Made by a program: the position numbers and the translations under genes | Assembly: GCA_963922205.1 (NCBI GenBank) | Contig: CAWUHX010000223.1 | Span: 310,001-374,000, forward strand | Length of the DNA: 64,000 bases | Reading direction: 5' to 3' | From: Romanomermis culicivorax | Taxonomy: Eukaryota; Nematoda; Enoplea; Mermithida; Mermithidae | The notes under the pieces: generated by a model | Told to the model about the DNA's origin: nothing | The model's database searches: none | Seen by the model: the letters and a program-made list of their open reading frames with translations, nothing else | In this document: positions 33,285 to 42,947 of the stretch, piece by piece | How positions within the stretch are numbered: position 1 is the stretch's first letter | How the letters are laid out: every line of letters starts with the position of its first letter

Positions 33285-35045
33285 TTATGGGTAATATTGT
33301 CCTTTGCTTTTTTCCGTCGAAATTGGAGAACCTATTTTGTTGCGCAAGCGCAACCGAATAGGCATAAAACCAAACCTGTTTTGCCAGGTCGTAACCCTTT
33401 TGCCTTTTACAGCATGTTCAGGTTCCGTTGGCGGTAATGATGCTGCTATGTCGTAATTCTGTAAAACCCTGTCATCGGTCTTCCATGCCATCTTTTTTAT
33501 TAATTCTGCATCCTCCTTCGAGTAGGATTTGAGGAAATTATAATTCAATAATTCCCTCAGTATGTAATCGTACTCGGCACGGCTATGAGGCCAGAAAACA
33601 AAGAATGGTAGAGGAATTAAGTTGCATGCCTTTTCCAACGCAGGGAACTTTGTTGAGTCCATGACATGCTCATAATTCCTCAAGTCCGCCATCCAATGAT
33701 CCCTGTCGTACTTAGCCATACCGGTGTCAATTTCCACTGGTTCGTAGCAGTCCGTTCCGAGTTGAAACGATTGAAGCTGCTTCGACCAGTCCTGTCGAGG
33801 AGTCTTGTTCATGGCAAGACCGGCTGTGATATACCATACAACATCTACAGGATCCGTTAATTTGAAAAATGAAACCCCTTGCAACATTTCTGTATGCAGT
33901 CGGTTTATCACCTCGTTTGTCCTATTGACTTGTTGTTCCATTGTATCCATGTCCTCCGGATCACTTACGTCCTCCCACTGATTTGTTTTCTTCTTGCTTG
34001 GACCAGCTTTTAGCGCCTTGGGATAAATCCCAGACAGTAAAGTGTGGTCCGTAGCTTTAGCGGGATTTTTAATATCCGCAGGACATGAATATTCTGGCAA
34101 GTCATTGTGAAATTGTGTAGCCCACCTGGCCATTACCTCTTGCCGCATCATATGGTAGACCTTGAACAACTGCCTCTTTACGATGTCCTTCTCATCTACG
34201 AAGTTTCGATCCTCGAACCCCGTTAGGTCTTGAGAGTACACCGTATAAAAGCGGAAGGCCAAGGTCTTCACTTGGGCCGGCGATACAATATCATGGGGGT
34301 ACGTTGCCGTAACCCCACTCAATTCACCGCAAAACCCGTAGTGAAAGAACCCTAAAAATACGGCAATTGAATAATAAGCGTCCAGGCCAGCATACACAAT
34401 TTCTGTGTCTTGAATCTTGGGGGCCAAGAACTTTTCTCGAATCTTTTTGTCACCGAAGTCGCATTGGTATTTGCCGACATCAGCCAAGTAAAATTCGGTG
34501 AAAAGTCCTTTTAACCCAAGGTTTTCAGGACACAATCCTAAATCACGAGCGTGATTGGCCATGGGCCCCGTCATCAATCTGACGCAAATTTCACAGTCCC
34601 AATATTTTCCAAATCCTTGGAGTATACGGGCCTGTATAATTTTCGTCTTATCATGAGCCGAGGCCCCTGACCCGGATCCGTAGACATTCAAAATTGCAAC
34701 CAGATCGTCCACAACTTTGAAACCGACCAAGAAACGATCCACCGATGCCAGGAATGAAATCAAATGATCCCATTCCTGCGGCTTCAATGTTGTAAGGTCG
34801 ATCACAAAGCTGGAACCATCTATGTGTGCAAATGACACCAGCCTAGCGAACTCTTTCCCTTCCGGGTTCTGGATCGCTACCTTATAAGGTATAATACATA
34901 CCTCGGTCTTCTTGACCTTTTCGACGTCAAATCCGACAACGCCTAGCCCCCGAAACTGGCTTGTGGCCAATTGCTTCAGGATCGGTTCGACGTTGCCGCC
35001 GTGAACCCGTTCGGGTTCCATTGGTCGTTGCGGCCAATAACCCAT
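33285..35045 (-). CDS. Retrotransposon ORF3: DEDDy 3'-5' exonuclease-domain protein
   Basis: 586 residues from the ATG at 35045. Residues ~30-240 read as a WRN/RNase D-type 3'-5' exonuclease. Exo I is VVGFDVEKV (Asp40, Glu42), Exo II is VGFKVVDDL (Asp114) and Exo III is YAGLDAYYSI (Tyr218, Asp222). Between them is the family-like hydrophobic ladder (FVIDLTTL, LGLKGLFTEFY). All five residues of the two-metal-ion DEDDy site are present, so activity on DNA or RNA 3' ends is predicted. The C-terminal ~340 residues are not recognised. The ORF sits after integrase, where env lies in errantiviruses, with a TTTTTAG acceptor 60 bp upstream. Its frame is intact and codon use resembles the other element ORFs. 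An alternative reading is a captured host exonuclease gene. Confidence 0.85.
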   Translation of the reverse strand: MGYWPQRPMEPERVHGGNVEPILKQLATSQFRGLGVVGFDVEKVKKTEVCIIPYKVAIQNPEGKEFARLVSFAHIDGSSFVIDLTTLKPQEWDHLISFLASVDRFLVGFKVVDDLVAILNVYGSGSGASAHDKTKIIQARILQGFGKYWDCEICVRLMTGPMANHARDLGLCPENLGLKGLFTEFYLADVGKYQCDFGDKKIREKFLAPKIQDTEIVYAGLDAYYSIAVFLGFFHYGFCGELSGVTATYPHDIVSPAQVKTLAFRFYTVYSQDLTGFEDRNFVDEKDIVKRQLFKVYHMMRQEVMARWATQFHNDLPEYSCPADIKNPAKATDHTLLSGIYPKALKAGPSKKKTNQWEDVSDPEDMDTMEQQVNRTNEVINRLHTEMLQGVSFFKLTDPVDVVWYITAGLAMNKTPRQDWSKQLQSFQLGTDCYEPVEIDTGMAKYDRDHWMADLRNYEHVMDSTKFPALEKACNLIPLPFFVFWPHSRAEYDYILRELLNYNFLKSYSKEDAELIKKMAWKTDDRVLQNYDIAASLPPTEPEHAVKGKRVTTWQNRFGFMPIRLRLRNKIGSPISTEKSKGQYYP

Positions 35046-36247
35046 CGCGCCGGCGAACCATTGTTCGATTTATCCGACGCGGACCAGACGCTTGATGTTA
35101 TAATCTAAAAATCAAAAAGAATTTGCCCCTTGACCCTTTATAAATCAGGCATTAGGCCACCACCACCAAATAAATAATCAACTTTGACCGGCACCAAATT
35201 AGGAAAAAGATTTAGCGTGGGGAAAAATAAATTAATTAGTGAGGTTAGGTGTCAAAGTCATAAAGTAAGCAGGCCCAGTGGTTAACGCAAATGCTACACC
35301 AATTTTTCAGGAACCTCACATCTGCACCACTTTTCGCTTCTCGACGTCGGCCGCCGTCAATTTACCACTTACCCTAGCGATAACTTCACGCCTCGGTACC
35401 AAAATTAAGTAATGAATAAATAACCAATTAAGGTTTTAATTAATCCAAGAAATAAATTTAGTAGACCAGGGGCTTTAATAAAACCAAAAATAAATGCTTC
35501 GGAGTCGGATCCAAGGTAAAAACCATTAGATTTTGGCTTTTTAGGGCCGTAAATCCATTAGGTTTTTTCTTTTCACCTATCCTAACATTTTTAGAAACTT
35601 TTCTTCGAACTCGTTTTCCCCTTGGTTGGCCCATTCAGAAAATTGAGCGTGAAGAAATCATTCCTAAGACACCTAAATGGGCGAATTCGTCCCACATACC
35701 AAGAAATAATTAAATAAAAACTTACCGTCGGTCAAAAAATAACGATTGTTTTGGCGGCCCTGCGGTTGGCCCGCCTTGATGTGGTCGGCGTGTGCGCAAT
35801 AATTTCGCGCGAAAGGCGCAACGCCTAATTTCGACATTTAAAATTTTGAAAACTTTTTGTAATTTTCGCGTTATATCTTCTAAAGTAAGCAAAATGTTAA
35901 AGAACACTTATCGTTACTTCAATATCGATACAATATACGAAATTACCAAAAATAATTTTATCGGGTCCTTGGGCTGGACGAAAAAATTTTGTTCCGAAAA
36001 TTTTGTGCGACGCGGAGCACAAGAAAAAACACGACTTTTGAAATTGAAAATGAAAATTGGTCGTAAACCTCCCAGAATGTAATCCAAAAATTTTAGCGTC
36101 GGGTGTACAAATTAACAATATTATTCTGAAAATTTGACCCTTCGCTACCCAAAATTTAAGAAAGGTATTAAACGAATATAAATCGGTTAAATAACACAGA
36201 AAATAAAAATTTTATTCGCATAAAATACACGTATACGGCATTTTCCG
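35046..36247 (-). other. Retrotransposon spacer between integrase and exonuclease ORFs
   Basis: About 1.2 kb without a convincing ORF; short frames at 35722-35907 and 35897-36118 are unsupported. Its 3' part carries the splice acceptor annotated separately. The length is unusual for a compact element and suggests an intron or regulatory region for the downstream ORFs. Confidence 0.5.
35104..35120 (-). promoter_or_regulatory. Candidate splice acceptor for subgenomic RNA
   Basis: On the element strand CTTTTTGATTTTTAG is followed by ATTATAACATC. The AG is at 35106-35105, about 60 bases before the exonuclease ATG. Pyrimidine-rich TTTTTAG is the same acceptor style as in the host genes at 1014-5433. 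Confidence 0.5.
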
Positions 36248-37939
36248 CTAAAAATTTTTAGACACTGAAATAATGACCGGATGATCTTCGGTTTCGGCGG
36301 GATTTCCAGTTGCGTTAACTGGAGTATCAAGGAAGACCTGCGACATTTCGTGTCGAGACCATCTGGTACCTTCGTATCGAAAGTGTTTTAGCCTACTTGC
36401 CGATACGACCTGCTTTTTAAGCGGGTTATTCCAATGCGCTATTGTGAGCACATTGTCTTTCAATCTTTTATCATCGATGATGATATATGGTCCTTGCCAA
36501 GGTAACCCCAATTTTTTCTGTCTGTCTACTTTCAACAGAACCCAATCTTGATTTTTAAAACCAGAAGTTTTAATTTTGTTATCAAAATATTTCTTGCTGT
36601 CCTTAGCGGCTTTTTGTATGTTTTCGGCGATACTTTCGTACAAATTTGTAAGATGGGTAGTCAAAACATACTTGTAAGCCTCATAGTCATTAGGCATGAC
36701 TATTCTAAGGGCAGCAGTGAAATTGATACCAAAATTAGCTTCATGCCCCCGCAGCAGTGAAAATGGCGAGCATTTCGTTGCTGCGTGAGGTGTGGCATTA
36801 TATGCAAATACCACTGCACTGAGGTACCTTGGCCATTTATTGTTATCCTCAATTGCAACTTTTCGCAGCTGCTTTATTAGAGTTTGGTTAAATCTCTCAA
36901 CCATACCATTACCCTGTGGGTGGTATGCTGTTGTGAAAATTTTTCTGCACTCTAACAGTTTACAGACTGCTTTCATAAGATCTGAGTTAAATCCAGATCC
37001 GTTATCACTAAGAAGTTTTCTTGGGGTACCGTGCCTAAATATCACATGCTCTAAGAATGCATCCACTATGGTTTCAGCCGTCTGATCAGGAATCAATATA
37101 GCTTCAACCCATTTAGTGAAATAATCCTGAAAGACAATGACATATGGGCGACGTTCCCTCAAGGGAGCAATCCCTACTATGTCCACAGACACAATATCGA
37201 AGGGACCCTCCGGTATAATGGGTATCAATGGGGATATGGAGCTTTTACCGGGAGTAGCCACTTGGCAGACAGGGCAAAACTTCAACCAATTTCTGACATC
37301 TTTTTCAATGCCAGGCCACCAGAACCGCTGTTTGACAATACCCAGAGTTCTTTTGAACCCTTGGTGTGTCATTATAACGGCTCCGTGATATTGGTGAAGT
37401 ATGCTGTCTCTGAGGGAATCCGGGACCACGATCTGATCATGGCCACGTCCCTCAGTTTCCCTATAAAGAACTCCATTATCCTCATAGAATCCACTATGAT
37501 ACTTCGTAGTGCTTTTGACCCCTAATCTTTCCCAAATTGGGGTAAGATTAGTGTCTTCTTTTTGCAATTGAGCGATAACATTTAGATCAATTGGATAATC
37601 GATCTTATCATCATCCTTTTCTTCCTTTTCCCCTTCCTTCACCTCTTCAAACTCCTTCTCTCTACTCGGGAAAAGCCAAGCAATGTTTTCAGGATCATTG
37701 GGTACAGATGTACCCTGTTCTTGATTTTGTGCACTCTGATCCTGAAGTTTTGCTTGTCTTCTAGTTGTGACTGCATCAACTACCGTAAGCTTCTGCATTT
37801 CATTTCTGCTCTGCAATACATCTTTGGTAGTTGGTGCAATATTGTCATTTCCTACCGTCAATTCCTGGATATCCGTCAATTCCTTGGTCTGCTGGGGGAC
37901 AATTTTTTCGTCTCTACTTTCAACCTCTTCGTCCCTCAT
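36248..37939 (-). CDS. Retrotransposon integrase (separated from Pol by one in-frame stop)
   Basis: About 563 residues. Zinc-binding HHCC motif: His185, His192, Cys222, Cys225 (YHGAVIMTHQG, KFCPVCQ). Catalytic D,D(35)E: Asp253 (SVDIVG), Asp312 (LLSDNGSGF), Glu348 (NGMVERFNQTL). A C-terminal DNA-binding-like region with WQGPYIIIDD follows (the GPY/F module). It inserts the cDNA into the host genome. It is in the same frame as the gag-pol ORF, and reading back from its ATG the frame is open to the TAA at 37985-37987. So it is either made by readthrough or from its own message, or the TAA is a mutation. The N-terminal ~115 residues before the integrase are acidic linker. Confidence 0.9.
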   Translation of the reverse strand: MRDEEVESRDEKIVPQQTKELTDIQELTVGNDNIAPTTKDVLQSRNEMQKLTVVDAVTTRRQAKLQDQSAQNQEQGTSVPNDPENIAWLFPSREKEFEEVKEGEKEEKDDDKIDYPIDLNVIAQLQKEDTNLTPIWERLGVKSTTKYHSGFYEDNGVLYRETEGRGHDQIVVPDSLRDSILHQYHGAVIMTHQGFKRTLGIVKQRFWWPGIEKDVRNWLKFCPVCQVATPGKSSISPLIPIIPEGPFDIVSVDIVGIAPLRERRPYVIVFQDYFTKWVEAILIPDQTAETIVDAFLEHVIFRHGTPRKLLSDNGSGFNSDLMKAVCKLLECRKIFTTAYHPQGNGMVERFNQTLIKQLRKVAIEDNNKWPRYLSAVVFAYNATPHAATKCSPFSLLRGHEANFGINFTAALRIVMPNDYEAYKYVLTTHLTNLYESIAENIQKAAKDSKKYFDNKIKTSGFKNQDWVLLKVDRQKKLGLPWQGPYIIIDDKRLKDNVLTIAHWNNPLKKQVVSASRLKHFRYEGTRWSRHEMSQVFLDTPVNATGNPAETEDHPVIISVSKNF

Positions 37940-37984
37940 CCTCTGAAATTGTTGTACCAGTATTTGGGTTTCAACTGCATTGGT

Positions 37985-40900
37985 TTAAGTTCCGAAATTA
38001 CGAAATTGAATTTTGAAGACATATTCCCATTTTGGTGGGTTTTTGTCCTTAGCGTCTTCGGGTTCATCTTTTCTTGAGAGAAAATCGGCCATTGCGTTTT
38101 GTCTACCGGGCACATACTCCAACCTATGATTAAATTGATTTATAATGGAATACCATCTTTTCAACTTATCATTAGTTTGAGTATTAACTTTCATAGATAA
38201 GAGAGGTTTATGATCAGTTTTGATCAATACTTTTTGCCCAAACAAATAGTGCCGGTAAACTTTAAGACCATAGACAACCGCTAGGCATTCTCGCTCTGTA
38301 GCACACCACTTCCTCTCGTCTTCGTTAAGGATTCGGCTGCTATAGGCTATTACCCATTGGTCATCTTTAGTCTTCTGATAAAGTACTGCTCCCAGTGCGG
38401 TTCCACTGGCATCTGTTTGGAGAATGAACTCCGCAGTTCCATCCAAAACAGGATACCGTAGAAATGGCACTGAGGTGAGTGCTTTTTTCAGTTTCTCAAA
38501 CGCTTGGCGATGTTCCTCTGTTGCTTGGAACTTCTTCTTTCCCGTAGCGGTAAGCTTATACAACGGTTCCGCAAGATTTGCAAGGTTTGGGATAAATTTC
38601 TTACACCATTGCAGTATCCCCAGAAATCGTTGCATACGCTTAACGCTATTGGGAAATTCGAATTCCGTAATAGCCTTCACTTTTTTCGGATCTGGTGAGA
38701 TTCCATTTTCGTCCAGTATGTGTCCAAGAAAATGAACACTTTTTGGAAGAAATTCGCACTTCTCCGGTTTAAGTGTTAGCTTTGCTTTCCGAAGAGCTTG
38801 CAAGACCAACTCTAAATTCTCCAAATGTTCCTCATAAGTTTTGGAGAACACAATGATATCATCAATATACACTAGGCAGATTCTCCAGACTAGACCATGC
38901 AACACTCTCTCCATCATTCTCTGAAACTCTGCAGGTGCATTTTTAAGTCCGAAAGGCATAACTTTGAACTGATATAGGCCTTCCTGACATATAAATGCAG
39001 TTTTCTCCTTGCTATTCTCCTCAAGTGGGACTTGCCAATATCCAGACTTTAGATCCAATGTGGTATAAAATTTGGCATTACCTAGACAATCCAAATAATC
39101 ATCCATTCTAGGTATAGGGTACCTATCATCCTTAGTTACCTCATTTATGCCTCTGAAATCCACAACTGGTCTCGTGGAACCGTCCTTTTTCCCAACTAGG
39201 AAAAGTGGAGCAGCCCACGGTGACCGGCTGGGTTCAATAACTCCTTTATCTAACATGTCTTGGACTTGAGCTCTAATCCCTGATCTTTGGTTAATGGGAG
39301 CTCTGTAATAATGTTTTGCCACTGGCATTGCATTACCAGTATCAATTTTGCACGTAAGATACGGTGTTGTAGTTAAGGGATCATTGGGTAAGCTGAAAAC
39401 ATCCCTGTATTTAGACAGTTTTGCTACAGCTGTTTCCTTTAATTCCTCATTGATATCAGCCTTGGAGATCATTTTATATAGCGCTTCCCTAAATGCCAAT
39501 GCATCATGCACGGACATTCTGGGAGTGGCATTAAAATTATCTTCAACACTAAATATCCCACAACTCGTACTTTGTACGTCTGATACTCCTGAATTTTCTT
39601 GTAATATTGAGTCACAGTAGCCTACAACCTGATTAGGTTGCAATTGGCATCCGGAACCCGTATTATTCGAAATCATCAGAACAAAGTCTTCCCGTTTACC
39701 ATCAACCAGTGTGCTATCGACTCTGAATTTCTTTTCCTCTTTATTTCCATCTATGACCAAACAATTGAGATCTGTTTTAGACGATCGTTCCCATAATCTT
39801 GCCTTAATAAGCACATCAGTTCCGTGTGGTACGTATACTTTCGTACATGATACCACTGGAACCACTATACCTAATTGGCAGATCCTGGGGTATTGATCCT
39901 CTTCAGGACTTGAATGTACTATAGGTGCTTCCCCTATACAATCAATAGCTTGTATATGACTCGCGTGATCTTTAGGTACAACACTTATAGCTTTCTCAAC
40001 TCCATTAAGTTTCATGATACCTTTACCAAAATCTATCATTGCTCCAACATCCGGATGTGCTAAGAAATCCGTTCCAATTATGAGATTTTCCTCCGCATTA
40101 GGAATGATTATGGCTTTCACCAAGAAAACTCCAAATTCACAATGCATTTTGAATTGTATGTAACCATGTGCATGTACTACTGCACCATCAGCAACAGTGA
40201 CTTTTAGTATCTCAGGATATCCGGTATATTCTTCATCAAAAGCTTCCTTAAGAAACCATGAAGACATCACCGAACACTGAGCACCAGTATCCACTAAAGC
40301 CTTGGTGTTAGTATTACATATGGTCACATTAATGTGAAATGGGAGAGTTCGAGGGAATTTAGAAAACCTTAATCGTTCCTCCTGATTAGGAATTATCCCA
40401 TGCTTGAACGCTTTCGTAACCTTTGAATAATCTTCTTTCATCATGGCACACTTCAATACTCCAGGCCATTTCATCTCACTAACACCTTGACCCGTAGTGG
40501 CAATGCTATTAACACCTCCAGCAGATCCCAACTCTGTCTGACTGGACGTGGATGGTTGACTACTGGAAATGGCTTGCACACTTGGGCTAGGGTTACTGAT
40601 TTGAACCTGACCTTGAGGGGGAGCTGTGATCATCAGCTGTTGGCTAGGGGCTGGCAGTTGTGGTGCCATATAGAGCTGCTCATTCCGCAATCTATTCTGG
40701 TAATCCATGAATCGTTGATAAGTATCATAATCCATGGTATCACCATAATAACCTACGGCATGAGCACCTCTACTGCTCCCGCCAACATATCCTCCTCTAA
40801 AGCCTCCAAACTGTTGCCTGAAACCTCTGTTTCCACCATATCGATTATCCCAATTACGTCCTTGTGCATTTTTCCATTGAAGGGTTTTACATTCGGACGT

Positions 40901-42853
40901 GTCATGAGAATTATTTCTATGGTATCGACAATATGGTTTCCTGAACTCGTTTCCACCAGGTTTTTGGGGTTTGCCCTTATTAACTTTGGCAGAAATTTCA
41001 TTCAATTTAGCATCAGTTTTTTGGCTTATCTCCTGATAACACTGAGCTAACTTCGCAATCTCCTGTGATAACTTTGCTAGAACAGAATCACTGCTAGGTT
41101 CCTCAGGCTCTTTTCCCTTTTGGGGAGTAGTAGCCATTTGAGTCCCCTGTGAGTTATTCTCTTCTACAGAAGTATCGGAATCCTTCTTTTCTGACACTAG
41201 GATCGGGGCTTGCTTCTCTCTCCTTGCTTGCTGTCGCATAGCTTTATTTTGAAACTGCCTTTGTGGGGCATTGCCAAATTTATTTCTACCGACATAAGCC
41301 ACTTCAGCTTGCCCTTCACCCATCGTCACCTCATTTATCACAATTGGAGACTCCGGAGTTCCTCTCTTTTTATAAGCAGCTGTGTTCCGCTTATCAATCT
41401 TGTGCACATCCTCTGCTAAATCGTGCCATGTTTCATACTTTTCCCTTTGATCTAGCAACTCCATCTGATACTCTTCAGATGCTTTATACAAAAAGGTATC
41501 AATTATGAAACGATCTCTGAACTCTTCGGTCTTATTAGGATACAATCTATCTACTAGCACACTAATTCTCTTGAGGAATTTCACTGGAGCTTCATCAAAT
41601 TCCTGCTTTATGTTCATCAGCTCCCTAGTTTGCATACCGACATTTGAATCTGGAGCTTGCACTTTGAGCAACTTTCTTCGGGCTTTTTCGTAACTTTTGA
41701 ACCTTTTGGCAGTAGCTTTCGGTACACCCTTAGAAAGCGCTCGTAAGGCAGCCAGCTTCATTTTATCAGTAGTTTCTGAAGTAAATTCTGCCTCTAAATC
41801 ATTTAGGAAGCTGAGAACTTGTGTCTCAGTCATGTCATCGAGGAGTAGCTTTGGCTTTACGGCCTTCACTATATCTGACACAGTAGGCTCCAATCCATCC
41901 ACTGAGGAGTCATCAGAATCTGATGAATTTCCTCGTGTGGACTTCTTGGATCGTTTGTGCTTTGACGTAGTATGTTTGCTTTCCTTATGACTACCTGCTG
42001 CTTCCTCATCAGCCTCTTGGAAAAATTGAGCAACTATATCACTTGCTTGTTCTCGAACAGCAAGCGGTTCAGTTACCCGTTTTTCCGTAGAAACCTTTGA
42101 TTTCACAGCAGGTTTGACTGTGAACTTTTGCTCTGACATATCTGCTTCCATCTGCCGTAACCTTTGGTCATTGGCAATACAGGTTGCAGACGTCGTTGGC
42201 AAAGTTCTACACATATCCTGAGTTTGCAATGGTCTGTCTGTAGTCATACTCACTCGGATATCCCTTTCCTTTTGATCCAGGACGAATCTTTCCAATAGTC
42301 CTTGGACTCCGACCATCGAATCGGCCATTTTATCAATTTTGACGTTTAGTCGTCGAATTTCGTCGTCCTTTTGACTCATTTCGAATCGTAAGTCGTCCAA
42401 TGGATCATGACGGTAATCGTCCCGAATATTATCCAAATTTTCGTTGACGTATTCGCGATGATACGTATCAAATCGTTGTCGAGGTCGTCGAAAACGTTCC
42501 TCTCTAAATTGATCAAATGGATCAATATGATCCTCGGCCAATTTCGGCCTTCTATCAATAGGCGCTAATAATTGAGCGTCTCTATCATCGGCAGTCAATA
42601 GTTCCTTTGCCGTGGCCATATTATTGGTATTATTGCTGGCCATTATAGGCGCTACGGAAGTGGGAGCGCTTACTGGGTCCAATTTTACCTCAGCCCGCTG
42701 GCTTATGGCACTTGAATCGGAGCCTTTCCGCTTGCTCGTAGTATTAGATACCACGGGCAGTGGGAAAGATTTATCCGACTCATCATGCCTTACACCAGGC
42801 GGAGTCCTCGGCAAAGTCGTACCAGAGGCTAAATCCTCAGTATTTTTGGACAT
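37985..42853 (-). CDS. Retrotransposon Gag-protease-reverse transcriptase-RNase H polyprotein
   Basis: From the ATG at 42853 (the frame stays open upstream to the primer site) about 1,622 residues. A charged N-terminus is followed by a capsid-like helical region (~residues 350-560). A zinc knuckle of the C-H-H-C type, CRYHRNNSHDTSEC, lies near residue 640. Aspartic protease ALVDTGAQCSVMS lies near 850. RT includes FYTTLDLKSGYWQVPL, FGLKNAPAEFQRMM and the active site YIDDIIVFS near 1330. RNase H has QTDASGTALGAVL near 1475 and KTDHKPLL. This order and these motifs are Ty3/gypsy. Gag and Pol are one continuous frame, with no frameshift between them. Intact, so possibly active. Confidence 0.93.
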   Translation of the reverse strand: MSKNTEDLASGTTLPRTPPGVRHDESDKSFPLPVVSNTTSKRKGSDSSAISQRAEVKLDPVSAPTSVAPIMASNNTNNMATAKELLTADDRDAQLLAPIDRRPKLAEDHIDPFDQFREERFRRPRQRFDTYHREYVNENLDNIRDDYRHDPLDDLRFEMSQKDDEIRRLNVKIDKMADSMVGVQGLLERFVLDQKERDIRVSMTTDRPLQTQDMCRTLPTTSATCIANDQRLRQMEADMSEQKFTVKPAVKSKVSTEKRVTEPLAVREQASDIVAQFFQEADEEAAGSHKESKHTTSKHKRSKKSTRGNSSDSDDSSVDGLEPTVSDIVKAVKPKLLLDDMTETQVLSFLNDLEAEFTSETTDKMKLAALRALSKGVPKATAKRFKSYEKARRKLLKVQAPDSNVGMQTRELMNIKQEFDEAPVKFLKRISVLVDRLYPNKTEEFRDRFIIDTFLYKASEEYQMELLDQREKYETWHDLAEDVHKIDKRNTAAYKKRGTPESPIVINEVTMGEGQAEVAYVGRNKFGNAPQRQFQNKAMRQQARREKQAPILVSEKKDSDTSVEENNSQGTQMATTPQKGKEPEEPSSDSVLAKLSQEIAKLAQCYQEISQKTDAKLNEISAKVNKGKPQKPGGNEFRKPYCRYHRNNSHDTSECKTLQWKNAQGRNWDNRYGGNRGFRQQFGGFRGGYVGGSSRGAHAVGYYGDTMDYDTYQRFMDYQNRLRNEQLYMAPQLPAPSQQLMITAPPQGQVQISNPSPSVQAISSSQPSTSSQTELGSAGGVNSIATTGQGVSEMKWPGVLKCAMMKEDYSKVTKAFKHGIIPNQEERLRFSKFPRTLPFHINVTICNTNTKALVDTGAQCSVMSSWFLKEAFDEEYTGYPEILKVTVADGAVVHAHGYIQFKMHCEFGVFLVKAIIIPNAEENLIIGTDFLAHPDVGAMIDFGKGIMKLNGVEKAISVVPKDHASHIQAIDCIGEAPIVHSSPEEDQYPRICQLGIVVPVVSCTKVYVPHGTDVLIKARLWERSSKTDLNCLVIDGNKEEKKFRVDSTLVDGKREDFVLMISNNTGSGCQLQPNQVVGYCDSILQENSGVSDVQSTSCGIFSVEDNFNATPRMSVHDALAFREALYKMISKADINEELKETAVAKLSKYRDVFSLPNDPLTTTPYLTCKIDTGNAMPVAKHYYRAPINQRSGIRAQVQDMLDKGVIEPSRSPWAAPLFLVGKKDGSTRPVVDFRGINEVTKDDRYPIPRMDDYLDCLGNAKFYTTLDLKSGYWQVPLEENSKEKTAFICQEGLYQFKVMPFGLKNAPAEFQRMMERVLHGLVWRICLVYIDDIIVFSKTYEEHLENLELVLQALRKAKLTLKPEKCEFLPKSVHFLGHILDENGISPDPKKVKAITEFEFPNSVKRMQRFLGILQWCKKFIPNLANLAEPLYKLTATGKKKFQATEEHRQAFEKLKKALTSVPFLRYPVLDGTAEFILQTDASGTALGAVLYQKTKDDQWVIAYSSRILNEDERKWCATERECLAVVYGLKVYRHYLFGQKVLIKTDHKPLLSMKVNTQTNDKLKRWYSIINQFNHRLEYVPGRQNAMADFLSRKDEPEDAKDKNPPKWEYVFKIQFRNFGT

Positions 42854-42927
42854 TTTGAGCCCTAAGTCTTTGTAAAAACCTTTAGGTTTTGTGACACCTC
42901 GAGTGACTCTGCGCTCTTCCGTATTGC

Positions 42928-42945
42928 AAGTGTCAGAAGCCACCA
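42928..42945 (-). promoter_or_regulatory. Primer-binding site (tRNA primer)
   Basis: On the element strand, two bases after the 5' LTR end (AACA, then AG), TGGTGGCTTCTGACACTT begins with the TGG that pairs with a tRNA CCA end. I cannot name the tRNA with certainty. Confidence 0.7.
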
Positions 42946-42947
42946 CT

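Noticed and set aside
40487..41050. 187-codon plus-strand frame and other long plus-strand frames at 31000-43000
   Set aside because: Antisense shadows of the minus-strand retrotransposon ORFs, with no protein features.
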